From assembly GCF_001039355.2 (NCBI RefSeq), contig NW_019775314.1:378313-442312 (forward strand): 64,000 nt of DNA, in the 5' to 3' direction. Positions 25,878 to 39,039 of this stretch are shown piece by piece. Positions within the stretch are counted from its first letter, which is position 1. Every line of letters starts with the position of its first letter. The notes under the pieces are model-generated. The model did no database searches, had not been told where the DNA came from, and worked only from the letters and a program-made list of their open reading frames with translations. The stretch is from Lingula anatina. Lineage: Eukaryota > Brachiopoda > Lingulata > Lingulida > Lingulidae. The translations under genes and the position numbers were made by a program.

Positions 25878-27848
25878 TTTAAACAAAACACACAAACACG
25901 CAATGGGCGCACTCCCGTATACAGATTTACACGCACAAATTAAAGTCTGCTCGATAACAGGCTGACCTTCAACCACTGTTTAATTTCCAATTTCGCTTTC
26001 AGGTTTAACCAACATTTAAAATCACACATCCAGAGCCGCAAGCACGTGCATTCTCCCTCAAGGTCATCCCGCCGCCTGTCAAAACTAGCCAGTTGTTTAC
26101 TTTGGTGGCCTTCTCTTTTTATCTGTGCCTCGATCAGCAATCTGCACGTGAATCAAAAATACCGACGCACGCTAAGTTTGCATTTTGGTTAAGTGAATCA
26201 TATGAAATAAATGATAATTAGGGTTAGGTACGAGTGGGTGACTGAGCCTGATTGGACCCCTATCCCTCCCCCTCCCACAAAAACACCCACGTCTCCCACG
26301 CACACGCGAAAGGCACATACTCTAACAAAGAAAGATTTTTTTCTCGTGTAGAGAGATGCATTGACAGCGAACCCTCCCCCCCTTTTTAAACCCCCTGCAC
26401 ACGCACGCGCAACGCTTATACGCAAGCCAGCACGCACGCCGTGTTTTCTCCTTTCACTCGCTCCTCTCGTGTGCCAGTCAGTCTGTAACTGTCATGCAAG
26501 GGTCAAGTTGTTTTTGTCTTGTGAAGTGGACAGGCTGACCTAACAATGATAAATTGAAACCAAGTGTCCATGCATTTCTATTATTTAGAGAGAAAATTGA
26601 ATTAAGTTGGAACACCTGACTTCAACAACTGTTGCACGGACACAAAGAAAGACTGCAGCAGAAGCAAATGTAAATTTACAATAAAATGTCTCATCTAAGG
26701 ACTGAAAGTCCTACATCAAATATACCTATGTCAATTGTGTCATTTTGAAAAACACAATGTGTACTCGCCAAATATCATGCACGGTTTCGGCACTAATCCA
26801 AAACAACTGCGACGACAGAGACATAAGAGATAGACGTTTCAAAGTGCAAAACAACAATAACATGTTGAAGATTTTATCGCGACTCATTTGCGGCGGCATA
26901 CCGCGATCGTTTTCCGTAACGAGGAAGACGTGAATAGGTATATACCGTGCTGTCACACGTTTGTGTGTCTCTTTTTCTTTTTATATGAGACTGTACATTG
27001 TAGCGTTTTTACTCCAACTGTTTTAATGCCTACTACAGGAAGTGGGCAGTTTAAAAGTCAATATGAAAGTGAATATATGGTATTGCATAATTTTAATGTT
27101 TCCTTCCGCTATTTGCGAAGCCCAGGTGACCCTGCAGTTTTTCTTCGAGTTAATTAATGCAAACCGGTTTTTACTACACCTGGTCTGGTCCTGAACCCCC
27201 CCCCCCCCCCCTCCACCGTTCATCAAAATCTTATTTTCCCTTCTTGGCAATCCACACAAACACTTGTCATACAAGAATACCTACTTAACCTTAGATCTTA
27301 TCAATATAATACCTCAAGTACGTTTTCAACAAACAAATACGTGTCGCTAAATTTTAACTCATTATCAGATGAGGGGGTACTCTTGTATCACGACCATGTC
27401 CTGTCAACATATAAAACGGCGTGTTACCTTTGAAACTACACAACTTTAAATGTATGTTTAAGAAGCAGTCACGGGACTGGTGCGTAAAACCGAAATTATT
27501 TATTATTTCAACCATGAGGTCAGTAAATAAATGTCGGTCGGTTAACCACAAGCGTTCTGTTTAATAAGCACACCAGTGATACAGTCTTGGGGAACGTCTA
27601 GATACAGAACAACATTTGCTTTATTAGTGGTCAGATATGAGTACTGAGTTTGGAGATGGCTGTATTTAAACCCTAAGAGCTTCACCGTGGGATAAAATAC
27701 ACACTGAGAACTTCCCTCTTCTATCAGTATGCCTTTCTGCCTGTATTTGGAGAGAAGAGTGCCCTCTAAAATACTAAACTTTCAGGCCCCACTAAAATAC
27801 TATACAACATTTTTGTAACAGGCTACTAGAGCATCCTGTGGCCAGAGT

Positions 27849-27879
<31 letters not shown>

Positions 27880-30203
27880 GGGGGGGATTCAGTAGCTTCT
27901 CAAACTCAGGGTGCATGCCTATGACGTAATGACTAATCGAGATATTACTCCGGATTCCTTTGAAATTCCATCGCACTTCGCCAGGCCCGGCTAATTTACT
28001 ATAGTATGTACTTCGTTCACAACGATTAGAGTATCGGCTTCCAAATCTAGCCAGGTATATTACGGTCTATCATAACAGTATCTCCTAACAAACATTGTGT
28101 GTCATTCAACGAGTACGGGACATAAATAATGACCGAGCAAAGATCTACACCTGATACTTAAACAACCCCTGCGTTGCGTAACGAGGAAGATGATTTAATC
28201 AGTCACCGGCGTCTTTTCGGGACGCACCTTGAAGATGACCCGTTAACGAGCGAAATCACGAGAAATGAGCCTGCTCTTTAAGAGAGAGGGAGACGCGCCC
28301 ATTTGGTCTGGAGACGCTGTCGTAATGACAGAGTACGTTGATAAACCTGAAATGCCCGTGAAACATCCTCCCAAAACCATTGTCTATCTTGCTTCCACAG
28401 GCTATGTTTTGTTCCCCTTTTCCTATTATATATATTATGAACAACACGTGATTTGGGTACAAAACAAGTGGAGATGTTTTAAACCGCATGTTTCCTGCTT
28501 GCAGGGAACTAAGACAATTTAATTTCTTTACGCGCAGCTGTATTTTCAGACTCCGTTGGAATGAGATAAAAAAGGTCGATGTGACCTTTTTAGAATAACA
28601 AAATGGCAATAGGGATGAGGAATATTTGATATCTGATATAATGCATTATGTTTTCATCATGTGTGTAATCAGGATGTAACCATAGATCTAATAAATACAG
28701 TCATTGTAAAAAGGGTCTCGATTTCCAAAGAGTAAATACAAGGAACGTCTGTTAACAGGGAATAAGCAACTTAAAATAACACTTATTTACTTAGCTAATG
28801 ATCAATCCGTTAATATGAAACACAGAGAGCTAATCTAAACTAATTATAACGATCGGTTGGAACAAAGTTCAGGCAGATGACAGAAATAAGTGAATGAATC
28901 ATCGCCATAACAATGCGGATATGTCGATTTCGGAGTTGTCGTTTACATCGAGCTTGTCGATTTCCGCACGCTTGTTGATTTCGTCGCATGGAGATCGCTG
29001 CACTCGTGCTTTTGTCTTTTTCGTCTCATCCCCCAATGCAGCGTATCCCGTTTCGTTAATCACGAATTAGTAATATAACAGAGTGGTAAATGTATGTGTA
29101 CAACACTACTTGCTTATTAAGCAGATGTTGTTGACCCGATTGCATTCATCTGACAGTTTTCTTTTTGACTGAAATGGGAAGCAAGTCATCACTCGCCAAA
29201 AATATTGACCTTTTCATTTCACTTTGTTAAAAATAAACAATCACTTTGTTATCGTAGCTTACACATTTAAATTTAACAGGTTAATCTGTGAAGATAATGG
29301 ATGTACCAATGAATAAATATATAACATCACAGAAAAGCTTCTATTTATATCATTCTATTTATATTAAAACGAATCCCATATTCAATCACAAGAAACATGC
29401 CGCATTATTCTCTAACACATAAATACGCATTGGCACCCCAGCCCCGAACCTGGATCATCAAATACGCGTGACCTTGGTTATTTTGTCACTGAGGAAAAAA
29501 GTTGACAACGAAATCGAACGCAAATGAAGTGATGTCATGCGGGAGTTAGTCACAAGGCAAACAATATGAATCCCGCTGTCTTTTCACATGATGGAGGCGA
29601 CGGAAAATTTGTGGGTCGGAACGTGGATAATTACATCGCTCCCTTGATGATGGGGACTGAAATTATTCTGATTGCCCAGAAGCATATAGAAAGCTACAAT
29701 TGAAAGCAAGCATGGCTCAGATACAAGAGAACATGCGACAATAATGTCTCTCTGGTGTCTATAGTGGTCTAATGGAAAAGAAGGAGATTCGTTACTTTGA
29801 TCGGTGCATCGCATGCTTTGGGGGGGGGGGGGTCGTCGTAGGTAAAATAGCAAGGGGGTAGAGCAAAAGAGGAACTGCAGGAAGTGGGTGGGTGGGGTGG
29901 GGTGGGGGTGGAGAGGATCATATTTGTTGTCAATGATATTGAGAGGGGGGCGGGAAACAATACTCTAAATATGTTGCTAGATATATGTCAACTGACGTTG
30001 ATCTTTTTTAGATTACTCATATTCAAATAGACTCAAGCAAAGAGATGGATATGCATCTCTTTCACTCAATATACAGTGACTATGGGCCTTAATAAAATTT
30101 GAAGTCAGTCATGTATTCATGTCTTTATTCTCCCTGCAGAAAGTTTTAGATATTCTTCCATCTGTGTTTAATGCTAAGATATTTTACAGCTATACTTCCA
30201 CCA

Positions 30204-30206
<3 letters not shown>
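25876..30206. other. Gene-free stretch with long homopolymers
   Basis: No gene recognised. It contains C16 at 27196-27211, G24 at 27863-27886 (the longest G run in the window, preceded by a short GT repeat) and G13 at 29820-29832. A fragment of the family A arm (cccgattgcattcat) lies near 29136. This could be part of the first intron of the VAT1-like gene. Confidence 0.5.

Positions 30207-30264
<58 letters not shown>
30207..30264. repeat. (CT)n microsatellite
   Basis: About 29 CT units. A shorter CT tract recurs at about 30399-30418. Confidence 0.97.
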
Positions 30265-30268
<4 letters not shown>

Positions 30269-32238
30269 CGGTGCACACGCGCGCGCAACCCGTCAGGATT
30301 GAGTGGCGGGGGGTGCAGCAATTTATCTTTAATCATGTGACATGTGCACAGAAAAAAAGGAGAGGGGTGCAAATGAGTCATAAACAAAAAGTCCCTATCT
30401 CTCTCTCTCTCTCTCTCCACTTACTCAATACAAACCGCTCTGGCCATGGATGAGTGGCTAGTCAGTATATGAATTTGACCCATAATGAGTCCGAGGGTAT
30501 GACCAACTGGACCAGCGTTAAGCCTAGATGGACATCCAACACGCAGTGCCGTGCGCTATCCGATGTCCAGTCATTGTTTTTACTCACAACAAGATGACCA
30601 AGCCTCTAGTAAACGTGCTGGGCGCTATATTGTAATAGGTGGGCAGTAATTCCCCTATCAACCGTATTTGACTGAGTCAGCTGTTCAAATGGTTTTGAGT
30701 GTTAGAATTTTAAATAGACAAACATCAAATGAGCTTTAAAAACAAAATCGCCTGTTTTTTTTTTTTTTTCGGTATTCTTTTTTTATCAATTTTAGGTCTA
30801 TTAATACGTGGGTCGTATAAAACATGACCTTTGAATGGGACAGAAACTGTGTCGACAGATAAGATCTTTAAGAGCTACAAAAGTTATTTCAGATTTTAAT
30901 CTACATGACCCTAGTCGGTGGAATATTAACGCGAAGCATTGTCTTAACATTCTGTATGTTTAATTCGGGAATAATATGGGTCAAGTTGCATTCCACACAT
31001 AACTTAAACAGACAATTGCACACTGAATAAAAATAATAATCATAATAAAAAGAGAGTGAGAGTTTGTTTTACATAGCACACATGCCTTATTTGCAAAACA
31101 CATTAAAGCAATGATAGAGAACCACAGCGTGATACGGGATAACATATCAATAGCATTACACTCGTATGCTTACGATGTTGGAAGAAAAAAAAAACACATC
31201 ACAAACCGAACAGGGTAAAGAGATTCTCAAAAACCATGACACACTTATCACCGTAAATCTAAATAAGCAGTCAATAACTGCATGTGTCATCCACATACAT
31301 AAACAATTAAAATACAGTGGGAACTCTGCATACATAAATGTTATGTCGACGCCAGTTGGACCGAATTTTGCTCCAACGTGTCCCCGTCTGAACGGACCCG
31401 AAAGAATTATAAAAAATTACTGCATCATCCCGGCATTCAGAGAACACTGAACATAATCACACTAACATAATATATCTCGTCGCGTAAGAACAGCTTTCTA
31501 TTGATCCCCAAGCAACCTCCCTGGAATGAAATCCCGTTTTTCCTGCAGACTCGCATAACCAGGCCTAATTATCATTCTCACAAGAAGAAAGGGAGAAAAA
31601 CATATAGATTTACACCAGTCCCGGGGGGCTTAATTTATGAAATTCATTTAATAATAGTGTTTGTTAAAAGGGGGAATGGTCAGCGTGGTCAGTTTGGACA
31701 GATTCCTCCGCCCAGTGACGGGGAGATAATGAGAAAAAGCTGCCCGTCCGGAGCCTGGTTGTAAGCGTCAGATCCGCTGATTCGGACTGCGAGAGAGGCG
31801 TGGCAGGAAAGGGCCGCATCGACAGCGAAAACGTCCAGTTCTCTCCAGCGGCGCTGTGGCCAGATTTGAGCTTGTCTGAGCAATATCAGTGCGGCATATT
31901 TCTGAACACATTTTAGATAAGATATCGCTAACTGGTTACGCATTCATGATACAACAAGCCTTGGTTTTGCTAATTTGGAATAAATTATTGTGTCGAAAAA
32001 TCGAGGAGATCGCTGCATGAAGATAGAGATTTTCTGGACTAACGTCGAAGTGTTAATCAAGTTTTATAGAATATTTTAAATAAAAACGATCCTCTTTTCA
32101 TTTGGCTTGAGGATGTCACATAAAAACAAAACCCAGCTGTTGTTTTCTATCATGAATCAATAGCGCAGTTTCTGAAAACTATGTAGAGCGGAACAGTAAG
32201 AAAACAAACATCAGGTGTAACAGTAAAACGTGTCTTAC
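30265..32238 (-). other. Proximal part of VAT1-like intron 1
   Basis: Sequence immediately downstream (minus strand) of the VAT1-like exon donor. I found no further exon of the gene here or anywhere to the left. I searched by eye for the GDRV and NYLTAY-type conserved blocks and cannot exclude small exons. The intron therefore seems very long, or the remaining exons are outside the window. Confidence 0.5.
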
Positions 32239-32745
32239 CTTGAAATCGTCTACTTCTTCCCCGACTGCCTCGATAACTCCAGTTGCCTCCCAGCCCAGAG
32301 GTGTGGGCAGCTTGAGATGGGGCTTGTAGAGGCCGCATTTGGCCATCAAATCATTGAAGTTAACACCGACAACTTTGACGCGGACCTGGACATGCTTGGC
32401 CGGGGGAGTGACCTCGTATTCCTTTTGTCTGATCTTCAACTTGTGCTTTCCGTGAAGAAACACATGACGGACCGTCGGCTTGGCGGGCTCCTCGACTTTT
32501 TCCTCCTTCTCCTTCACGGCTTCTCCGTCTTTTTTCTCGGTGCCATTCGTCTCAGCGGCAGCATCTTCGATCTTGGTCGAAGTTTCCCCGTTCTCCTTCT
32601 TCTCCTCGGCGGCCGTGGTGTTGTTGGCTTCGTTCTTCTCCACGTTGCCCTCGGTCTTCACTGGGGCATCCTGGCCATTTTGTTCTGCCGGGGGTGCGGC
32701 TGGCTTCTGCTCTGTCTGCTCCTTGTTGTCGCTGTCTGATGCCAT
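32239..32745 (-). CDS. VAT1: VAT1-like medium-chain dehydrogenase/reductase, first coding exon (partial gene)
   Basis: The exon encodes 169 residues. Residues 1-90 are a Glu/Lys/Asn/Thr-rich, low-complexity and probably disordered leader. Residues 91-169 match the GroES-like N-terminal part of the synaptic vesicle membrane protein VAT-1 family: VNFNDLMAKCGLY at 128-140 and the MDR signature PLGWEATGVIEAVGEEV at 149-165. Family members are NAD(P)H-dependent quinone-oxidoreductase-like proteins linked to vesicle and mitochondrial membranes. Conservation stops at DDFK, directly before a strong donor (AAG|GTAAGA, donor G at 32238), ending in phase 0. The start at 32745 lies in a strong AAAAATGG context. 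An in-frame ATG 17 codons upstream would add an unrelated hydrophobic stretch and is rejected. The catalytic-domain exons were not found. VAT1 and its paralogue VAT1L cannot be separated from this exon. The acidic leader looks longer than in the vertebrate protein as I remember it. Confidence 0.9.
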
Positions 32746-33180
32746 TTTTATAATGAGAACTGACCACACAGTGCAGAGAATGTACAGTACTAGCAATGCT
32801 CTAAGCAGTGATGATCAACAGAGTGATATGCGCTCGCTTGGTTCTATACGAACGACCCGACGTAAGCTCCGCTTGAGTGAACTAAATACGAATGTGATGA
32901 TACAGCGACGCTGTCAGTAAGATCTCTCCCTTGCGTTTTAATCTATATGTCCTACACTAGCGCCTGTCTTGGACCGTGCCTGCTTGCTTGCTCTCTTCGG
33001 ATGACTCGAATCTCCGCTGCTTACTGCTCTGCCCTACGCTCTTCGTCACAGGAATGTTGAACACTCAGATGCTATGCCAGAAATCTCAGTGGGCTACCCA
33101 GGGTGAACTCCGCGGGCAGATGTGTCATCCGCTGCACAAAGAGCGTTTTCATATCACCGAGTTGTCCTGAGGGGAAGAGG
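32746..33180 (-). promoter_or_regulatory. Likely 5' UTR and promoter region of the VAT1-like gene
   Basis: A zone directly upstream of the start codon, richer in G+C and CpG than the surrounding DNA (for example gaacgacccgacg and ccgcgggcag). No canonical TATA box at a suitable distance is evident. The role is inferred from position and composition only. Confidence 0.4.
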
Positions 33181-33304
33181 GTGAAATGCGCAACGCGACA
33201 ATGAGTTTTTTTCTGATAAGGCTTGAATTAGGGCGTGTAGAATGAAATGTGCCTTGTAGCGAAATGTGTACGCGATATGTCAGTTTATAATAGTTTGAGG
33301 GGAT

Positions 33305-33307
<3 letters not shown>

Positions 33308-33342
<35 letters not shown>
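33308..33342. repeat. (GA)n microsatellite
   Basis: About 17 GA units followed by an AGGAAGG-rich tail. Confidence 0.95.
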
Positions 33343-33345
<3 letters not shown>

Positions 33346-34029
33346 GAAGGAAGGAAGGGGAATCCTGTTTACAGGGCTGCGGAAGGATTAGAGGAAGGAG
33401 GCAAAGGGGAAGAAAGTTAATAGTTGCAGGTATATAGTAGAAAAAAAGACCCTGCTTGCACTATGGAGAAAGTATTGTGGGGGAGGGGGGGGTGGAAGGA
33501 ATCCTTCGTGTAGAGTGAACTCTAAAAATGTATTAATTCTCATTCCATTTATATTTTAAGAACCGGCGAAAAATAGCGGACCTGAGAAATAATTAGCCCT
33601 GGCAGTAACACAAAGAAAAAGCCAATGTTACTATTTCAAATACTCCCTACTCCAAGCGTCTAAGCAAGCGAATTCTTCTTTCCTGCAGTTTTTAAATTAC
33701 GAGCATTTTAAAATTTAATATATAGGTGTCCCTTTTCATCACCGGTGCCTTTCTTGTGATGATGGCTCTCACGCAAACAGCAACTGTCACATTAGGAGTA
33801 AAAATAACTCAAAACATATTTGGGGATATTTAAATTCAGAACATATTTCCACGATGGTGAGAAACGGAGGGCTTTCACGGTAAACATCGGTGTTAAAATC
33901 GTACTTGGTAACTTCCGTTGTGCTATACAAAAGCAAATGAATGCCGCTCACACACATGCATACTGAAAAAAAAAACATACGAAAACCCCGGTATAAGATT
34001 TGAAATTATATAAAAACAAGATGCAAACT

Positions 34030-34031
<2 letters not shown>

Positions 34032-34088
<57 letters not shown>
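34032..34088. repeat. (CT)n microsatellite
   Basis: About 28 CT units with one CC interruption. Confidence 0.95.
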
Positions 34089-36047
34089 TCAAATCAAGTC
34101 TTAACCTTTGTCCTCACGAGAACAAAAAAAGCCCCCGAGTTATCTATCCTGTTTGTAGAGTACGTAGTATTTAATTATCTCCGTAATAAAAGAAGCATCC
34201 AGTAAGCTATGTCGGGTTGCAAAGGTGAAAGCTCGCTCCAGGTGTCTCGGGGCCGTTTTCACAATTAAAAGTTTGGCACGGAACTTGGTCCAAACGTTTT
34301 ACGTCGCGGATTTCATTTAGAAAATGAAATAAGTTTTGGGCTTAAACACTGGCCATGCATTTTTCCTTTTAAAAAGACAAAATATCTGAATATTTAAATC
34401 CGATTAACCTACCACTGATCTAACTTGACTCAAAGTACCTTTCTCTAAGTTAAGACCTATTTTCGAGCTAAATTAATTTTGTGGAACGGGCAAAAGGTAT
34501 CAAGGTATTGTATTTGGCAAGTGACAAAAAGAGCGCTAGAGGCGGCCGGGGTCACCTTTGCGAGCCTCACTATGGGATGAGTTATTGACAACTTGGAGGT
34601 CGGAGTCACCGATGATGTAGATTACAGATGCAATAAGCTGGGCTCATTTTAACCGAGGCGCGAGACGAAAACCCCCGTCTTAACCCTCTAGATATTTTTT
34701 CTAGGTATCATTCCAGCATAGATATGACGTAATGCCTACATAAAGAATATGGGATTAGATATTGAGAGAGAGAGAGAGAGATGGGGAAGAAAGAGAGATT
34801 CAGATATATCAAGTTAAATAGTTGTGTTTTGGGGAGGGAAAGAAACACACTGATGTAGCTTGGGTGCAATCACTCTGTTGGCTCTAATTTTTTTGTCGCA
34901 GCTCATCGCTATTTGAACTCCATTTATTTTCAAGAGAGGACCACAGACTTATCTTTGCTCCAGTAAAAGATGTTTTCCGGGTTTTGCTGTTATGTCAACA
35001 AACACACCTTCTGAAAATAATAACATTCAAACTTCTGAGGGAATTCTGGATGCATTACTTTAGGCAGAGACAACACCAAATTAAACCACCACCGCAAATG
35101 TCAAAAAGAAAGTCATCCGAACTTTAAAGGGTAATTTGATTGCATTACGCTTTGCGGAAACAACAGCGACCCAACCCTAGAATGTCTTTTGAATCAAGGA
35201 GGTATATGATTTCCTTGGTTGAAGGGCTTTTCATATTTTTCAAATACGTTAAAAGGCACTGGGAACACTTAATAAAACTATTAAAGAACAGAGCAGGCAC
35301 GATTTGAAAATTCGGCGTTCGTTAGAATCGCATTAAGGACCCGCTGAGAGCGAGGCTTCTTTCCGCTGTGAAAGGATGACAACAGGAAAGAACCGCCGCT
35401 GTATTTAGGCATAATAAGAGAACTTGCCATAAATCTTAACACCACGGGATAGAACGCTACAGCTGCTAGGATAGTCTAGACAAATTAATTACTCACCTTG
35501 TGTGATAACGGTGAACGCAGACACAAATAAAGACAACAATAATAATAAAGGGATAAATAAGAATAAAAAAATAGAATAAACGCCAAGCTCCTTACTGCGT
35601 ACTGCAGAATGGAAAAGAACCTGGAACAATGAAAACCCAAAAGTGTGTGGTTTCCAGATTTTTTTCTAATTTACATAATTACACCACAAAGTCAATTTTA
35701 TTATTATCCTGTGTGCGTGCTTGCGAGTTGTACTGGGATGTACGCCGAAGCCTTCATTTTATTGTATTATCTATTTGTAATAGGAGGGGAGGGGAGGAGG
35801 GGGGGGGGAGACAGAGCCATGTGCTCGTTTAGAGTAAATATAGCGTTGTTATTTCAATTTACTTATTACAGAAATATAGCAGCGGGAAAGTAGAGAATGA
35901 GATGCAGATTATTTCAAACTAGCGATATGGCAGGTACAGCGTGCTGTCTTGTAAGCAACAGAAAACTGATGCTTGCAATTTTTAAAACTAAATCGTTTAT
36001 GAAAGAGGAGTGATATTGGTAATTCGTTTCTCAACAATGCTGCATTC

Positions 36048-36195
36048 AGAACAGTGGACTAACTGGTTCGCGGGTCAAATATGGCGACCCACTAAAAAGC
36101 TCCGCTAAAAGACACTGAATATAGATTCCCCGTGGAGAAATATTTTTAGTGGGTCGGCCATATTTGAACCCTCGGACTCGTTAGTTCACTGTTCG
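36048..36195. mobile_element. Short palindromic MITE flanked by 25-bp direct repeats
   Basis: Two ~50-base arms (start gaacagtggactaac; end gttagttcactgttc) are reverse complements around a ~45-base centre. Internal motifs are caaatatgg and gacccactaaaaa. The element is bracketed by near-identical 25-mers at 36015-36039 and 36205-36229 (attggyaattcgtttcycaac-type, two mismatches). That is far longer than a normal target-site duplication. Non-coding. Confidence 0.85.
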
Positions 36196-36407
36196 TGCGG
36201 CCTTATTGGCAATTCGTTTCTTAACAATGTCATTTGAACTGGGGCACATTTATTCCAACGTGTGAGCCCGTACACCGAGTTTTGAGACCCAGATCTGAAA
36301 AAGAATGGAAAAGATGCGGGTATTTTTTTCCTTCTATACTAGCACTGTGACTCATAGGACAAATACGATAAAATAGCAATTGAGTGCTTGTGAAAAATAT
36401 AAATACA

Positions 36408-36534
<127 letters not shown>

Positions 36535-37336
36535 CGTGTGCACCCTCTCCCTCATTAGGTTCTGTACATTAAAGCAGCTAATATTCTTAAGCAACACAGG
36601 CCTTAGATGTTTGTGGTGAAATAATGTCATTTACGATGACTCCTCCTGTAACTGAATAAATAATCAAAATTGACCACGTTTGGCCAAATGCCCCACCTGT
36701 GGTTATACTAGGACGACTCACATCGATTATCGGTCTCAATTTGCGCCGTTCATTACGAGACATACAATTTTAATTAATTAATTTTTGCTGTATTGTGTCT
36801 GTCAGACGACGCCAGTTGGACCGATTTTCGGCCGAAATCAGTCTTGTCTTAATAAACCTTAACAACGCATATTCTTGATATCGTCCCTAAGGAAGAGAAA
36901 AGTCACTGATCCGTCCCATCCCCTCCAAATCCACCCGTCTCGACCCCCCCCCCCCCTTTGCAACCTCCATACCTCAAATGAATTGAGTTTCTATTGTTTT
37001 CTGTTTTATTAATTCATGGTTCTTTTACACCGCCAAGGTCGAAAATCACCCAACCGCGCCGATCACTGACCGCTTTATTCCCGTTGAGTCTCCCTAGATT
37101 CCAATAACCCGTTAGAACACGCGTGCATATATAGCAATGAGAGAATTCGTTCAACAGAATTAATCCAGTTCACCGAAACTGCCAGTACTGGGATCCCTGG
37201 TAGACTGATCGATTAGCTGCTGATGATTCAACATAACGATGAGTCGTTTAACTCTGATGTATTGTATTTTCAGTGCATGCGATAAGGCTCCGTCCGCGTT
37301 GCGTTTTTCTGGGGTGGCGCTGAATCGGATAGAATT
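36535..37336. other. Non-coding stretch
   Basis: No gene seen. It has C13 at 36944-36956 and a short segment near 36808 (cgacgccagttggaccga) that recurs at about 31349, evidence of another small dispersed repeat. Confidence 0.5.
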
Positions 37337-37586
37337 TTGGACTCCATGCCCCTAACCGCGTGGATTGAAATAAATCCGAGGGGACTCTCGCTGAATGCAG
37401 TCAGTTTAAGAGGTAACACTCCTCGTGGCGTTAAGTAAAATACAGAAAAGCTGGTGACTTTACGTGTACATTGTAACCAAAAGGCGTGTCTTTCAGTTAA
37501 GCTGATTGCACTCAGCAAGAGTCCCCGCAGAGTTGGATCGATCCACTTAGACCGATTATGTCTATGCAGTCTATGGAAAATGGGGT
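37337..37586. mobile_element. Palindromic MITE, family A
   Basis: The left arm (37337-37411) and right arm (37497-37586) are reverse complements, sharing gggactctcgctgaatgcag, cagtttaa and ggatcgatcc-like blocks. The interior segment gtggcgtta...cagaaaagct is shared with 48092-48122. More diverged than the copy at 16759. Confidence 0.8.
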
Positions 37587-38762
37587 CTTATGTTGCCACT
37601 TACAACAGACTCGGCATTCCACGGACGATTTTGGACCGAGGCGTGTTGGATTTATGAGAAAATGGACCATAATTCGAGTTGTAAAGTTACGAGTTCGGAG
37701 GAGTCAACTGTACTTTTTTTCTTCTCAGAAACATATAGTGAGGAGTCAACTGTACTTTTTTTCTTTTCAGAAACAAATAGGGAGACAATTGTACTTTTTT
37801 TCTTGTCAGGAACAAATAGAATGACATTTAAACATTGACGAGAATCAATACTGAAAACAAGCAGGCTGCTTGCAATTAATAAGACTCGACAACACCAAAT
37901 CTAGGCACGTTGGAAATTATTCTGTTTAAACAGTACTGATTGTAATTAAGTTGGTGGATATACAGCGAGAACAAGATGAAAAATGAATTTGTTTCCTATT
38001 TCTTTCTTTTCTGGTTCTATTCTCGAAACACTGCCTCGAGATCTATTCGAAACTAGGTGAGTGCTTTGACACAATGAAAAGTTCGGATCAGAAATGTTGA
38101 TTGCAATTAATCATCGGGGTGCAGAGTTCGTGTTCACATTACACGGCAAAAATTGATTACAATCATCATTAAATACGACCATGTCGATGTCTGAATACCG
38201 TCGATTGTACAGCAGTTGATTGCAGTACTATGCTATGAACCCAGTTTGGGTGCCTCGCTTCAGCACAAAAACATCTACATATTTACAACCGCTGGGATAA
38301 AGAGATTTGGAAATACCATTTAAACACATCCGTGATAGGAGCACACAATATAGGTACCTAGGGACCCCAGCCAGCTTTGCCAGGCAATGCGCATATATTG
38401 AATTTGTCAAATATCTAATAACATATTTCAATAGCGAAGATGTATTGTACAACGAGGAAATTGTGTGCTATTTGGATATATTAATTATGTGAAATGTAAT
38501 GTCCTGTTAGTGCAATGTTTCAAGGGTGTACTTTATTTTCAGTGTGTCAGGTGTGCGTGTGCGTGTGCGTGTGTGCACGTGCGTGCGTGTGTGTGTGCTT
38601 GTTTATTGTGTGTCTTAACGTGTGCATGTACACTCACGTGTCATCTGTTATGTACACATGGGTGAGTGCATCAATACATAATAGGACGCGCGTGTGTGCG
38701 TGTGTATATATGCACGCGCGCTGGTGGGCAGGTCATCCTATATAATGATATTTAGATGGTAT
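37587..38762. other. Non-coding stretch
   Basis: A three-copy local repeat at about 37704-37820 (gtcaactgtactttttttct-type, ~40-base period) and a degenerate GT tract at about 38540-38610. No gene recognised. Confidence 0.5.
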
Positions 38763-39036
38763 CCCGCACAAAAATGCAGTAGTATCGAAGTAGTAAAGAA
38801 GCATTAACGCAGTAGTGGTGTGGAGCATATTTGCAGTAGAAATGCAGTATATAGCCTACTGCAATTCTACTCCAAAAAGTACATAGGTTTGTACAGAGAG
38901 GAGCATTAATGCAGTAGATTAGCAGCATGATAGAAGCATGTTTCAAATATGCTAATTAGCTCCCAAATCGACGCAGATTTGAGGTATGATTGCAGTAGTC
39001 TACTGTGCTGGAGTATCAACTGCGTTTTCGTGCAGG
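38763..39036. mobile_element. MITE-like element with CCYGCAC termini
   Basis: The left end cccgcacaaaaatgcagt and the right end (reverse complement cctgcacgaaaacgcagt) match closely. Both ends are flanked by TAT (38760-38762 and 39037-39039), a possible 3-bp target duplication. The interior is littered with gcagta/tactgc motifs in both orientations. Non-coding. Confidence 0.75.
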
Positions 39037-39039
39037 TAT

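Larger units (their letters stand above)
33181..36014. other. Intergenic DNA upstream of the VAT1-like gene
   Basis: Microsatellites (33308-33342, 34032-34088 and a short GA tract near 34764-34781) in otherwise unique DNA. No open frame with recognisable similarity. A GC-richer patch at about 34535-34680 could be regulatory. Confidence 0.5.
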
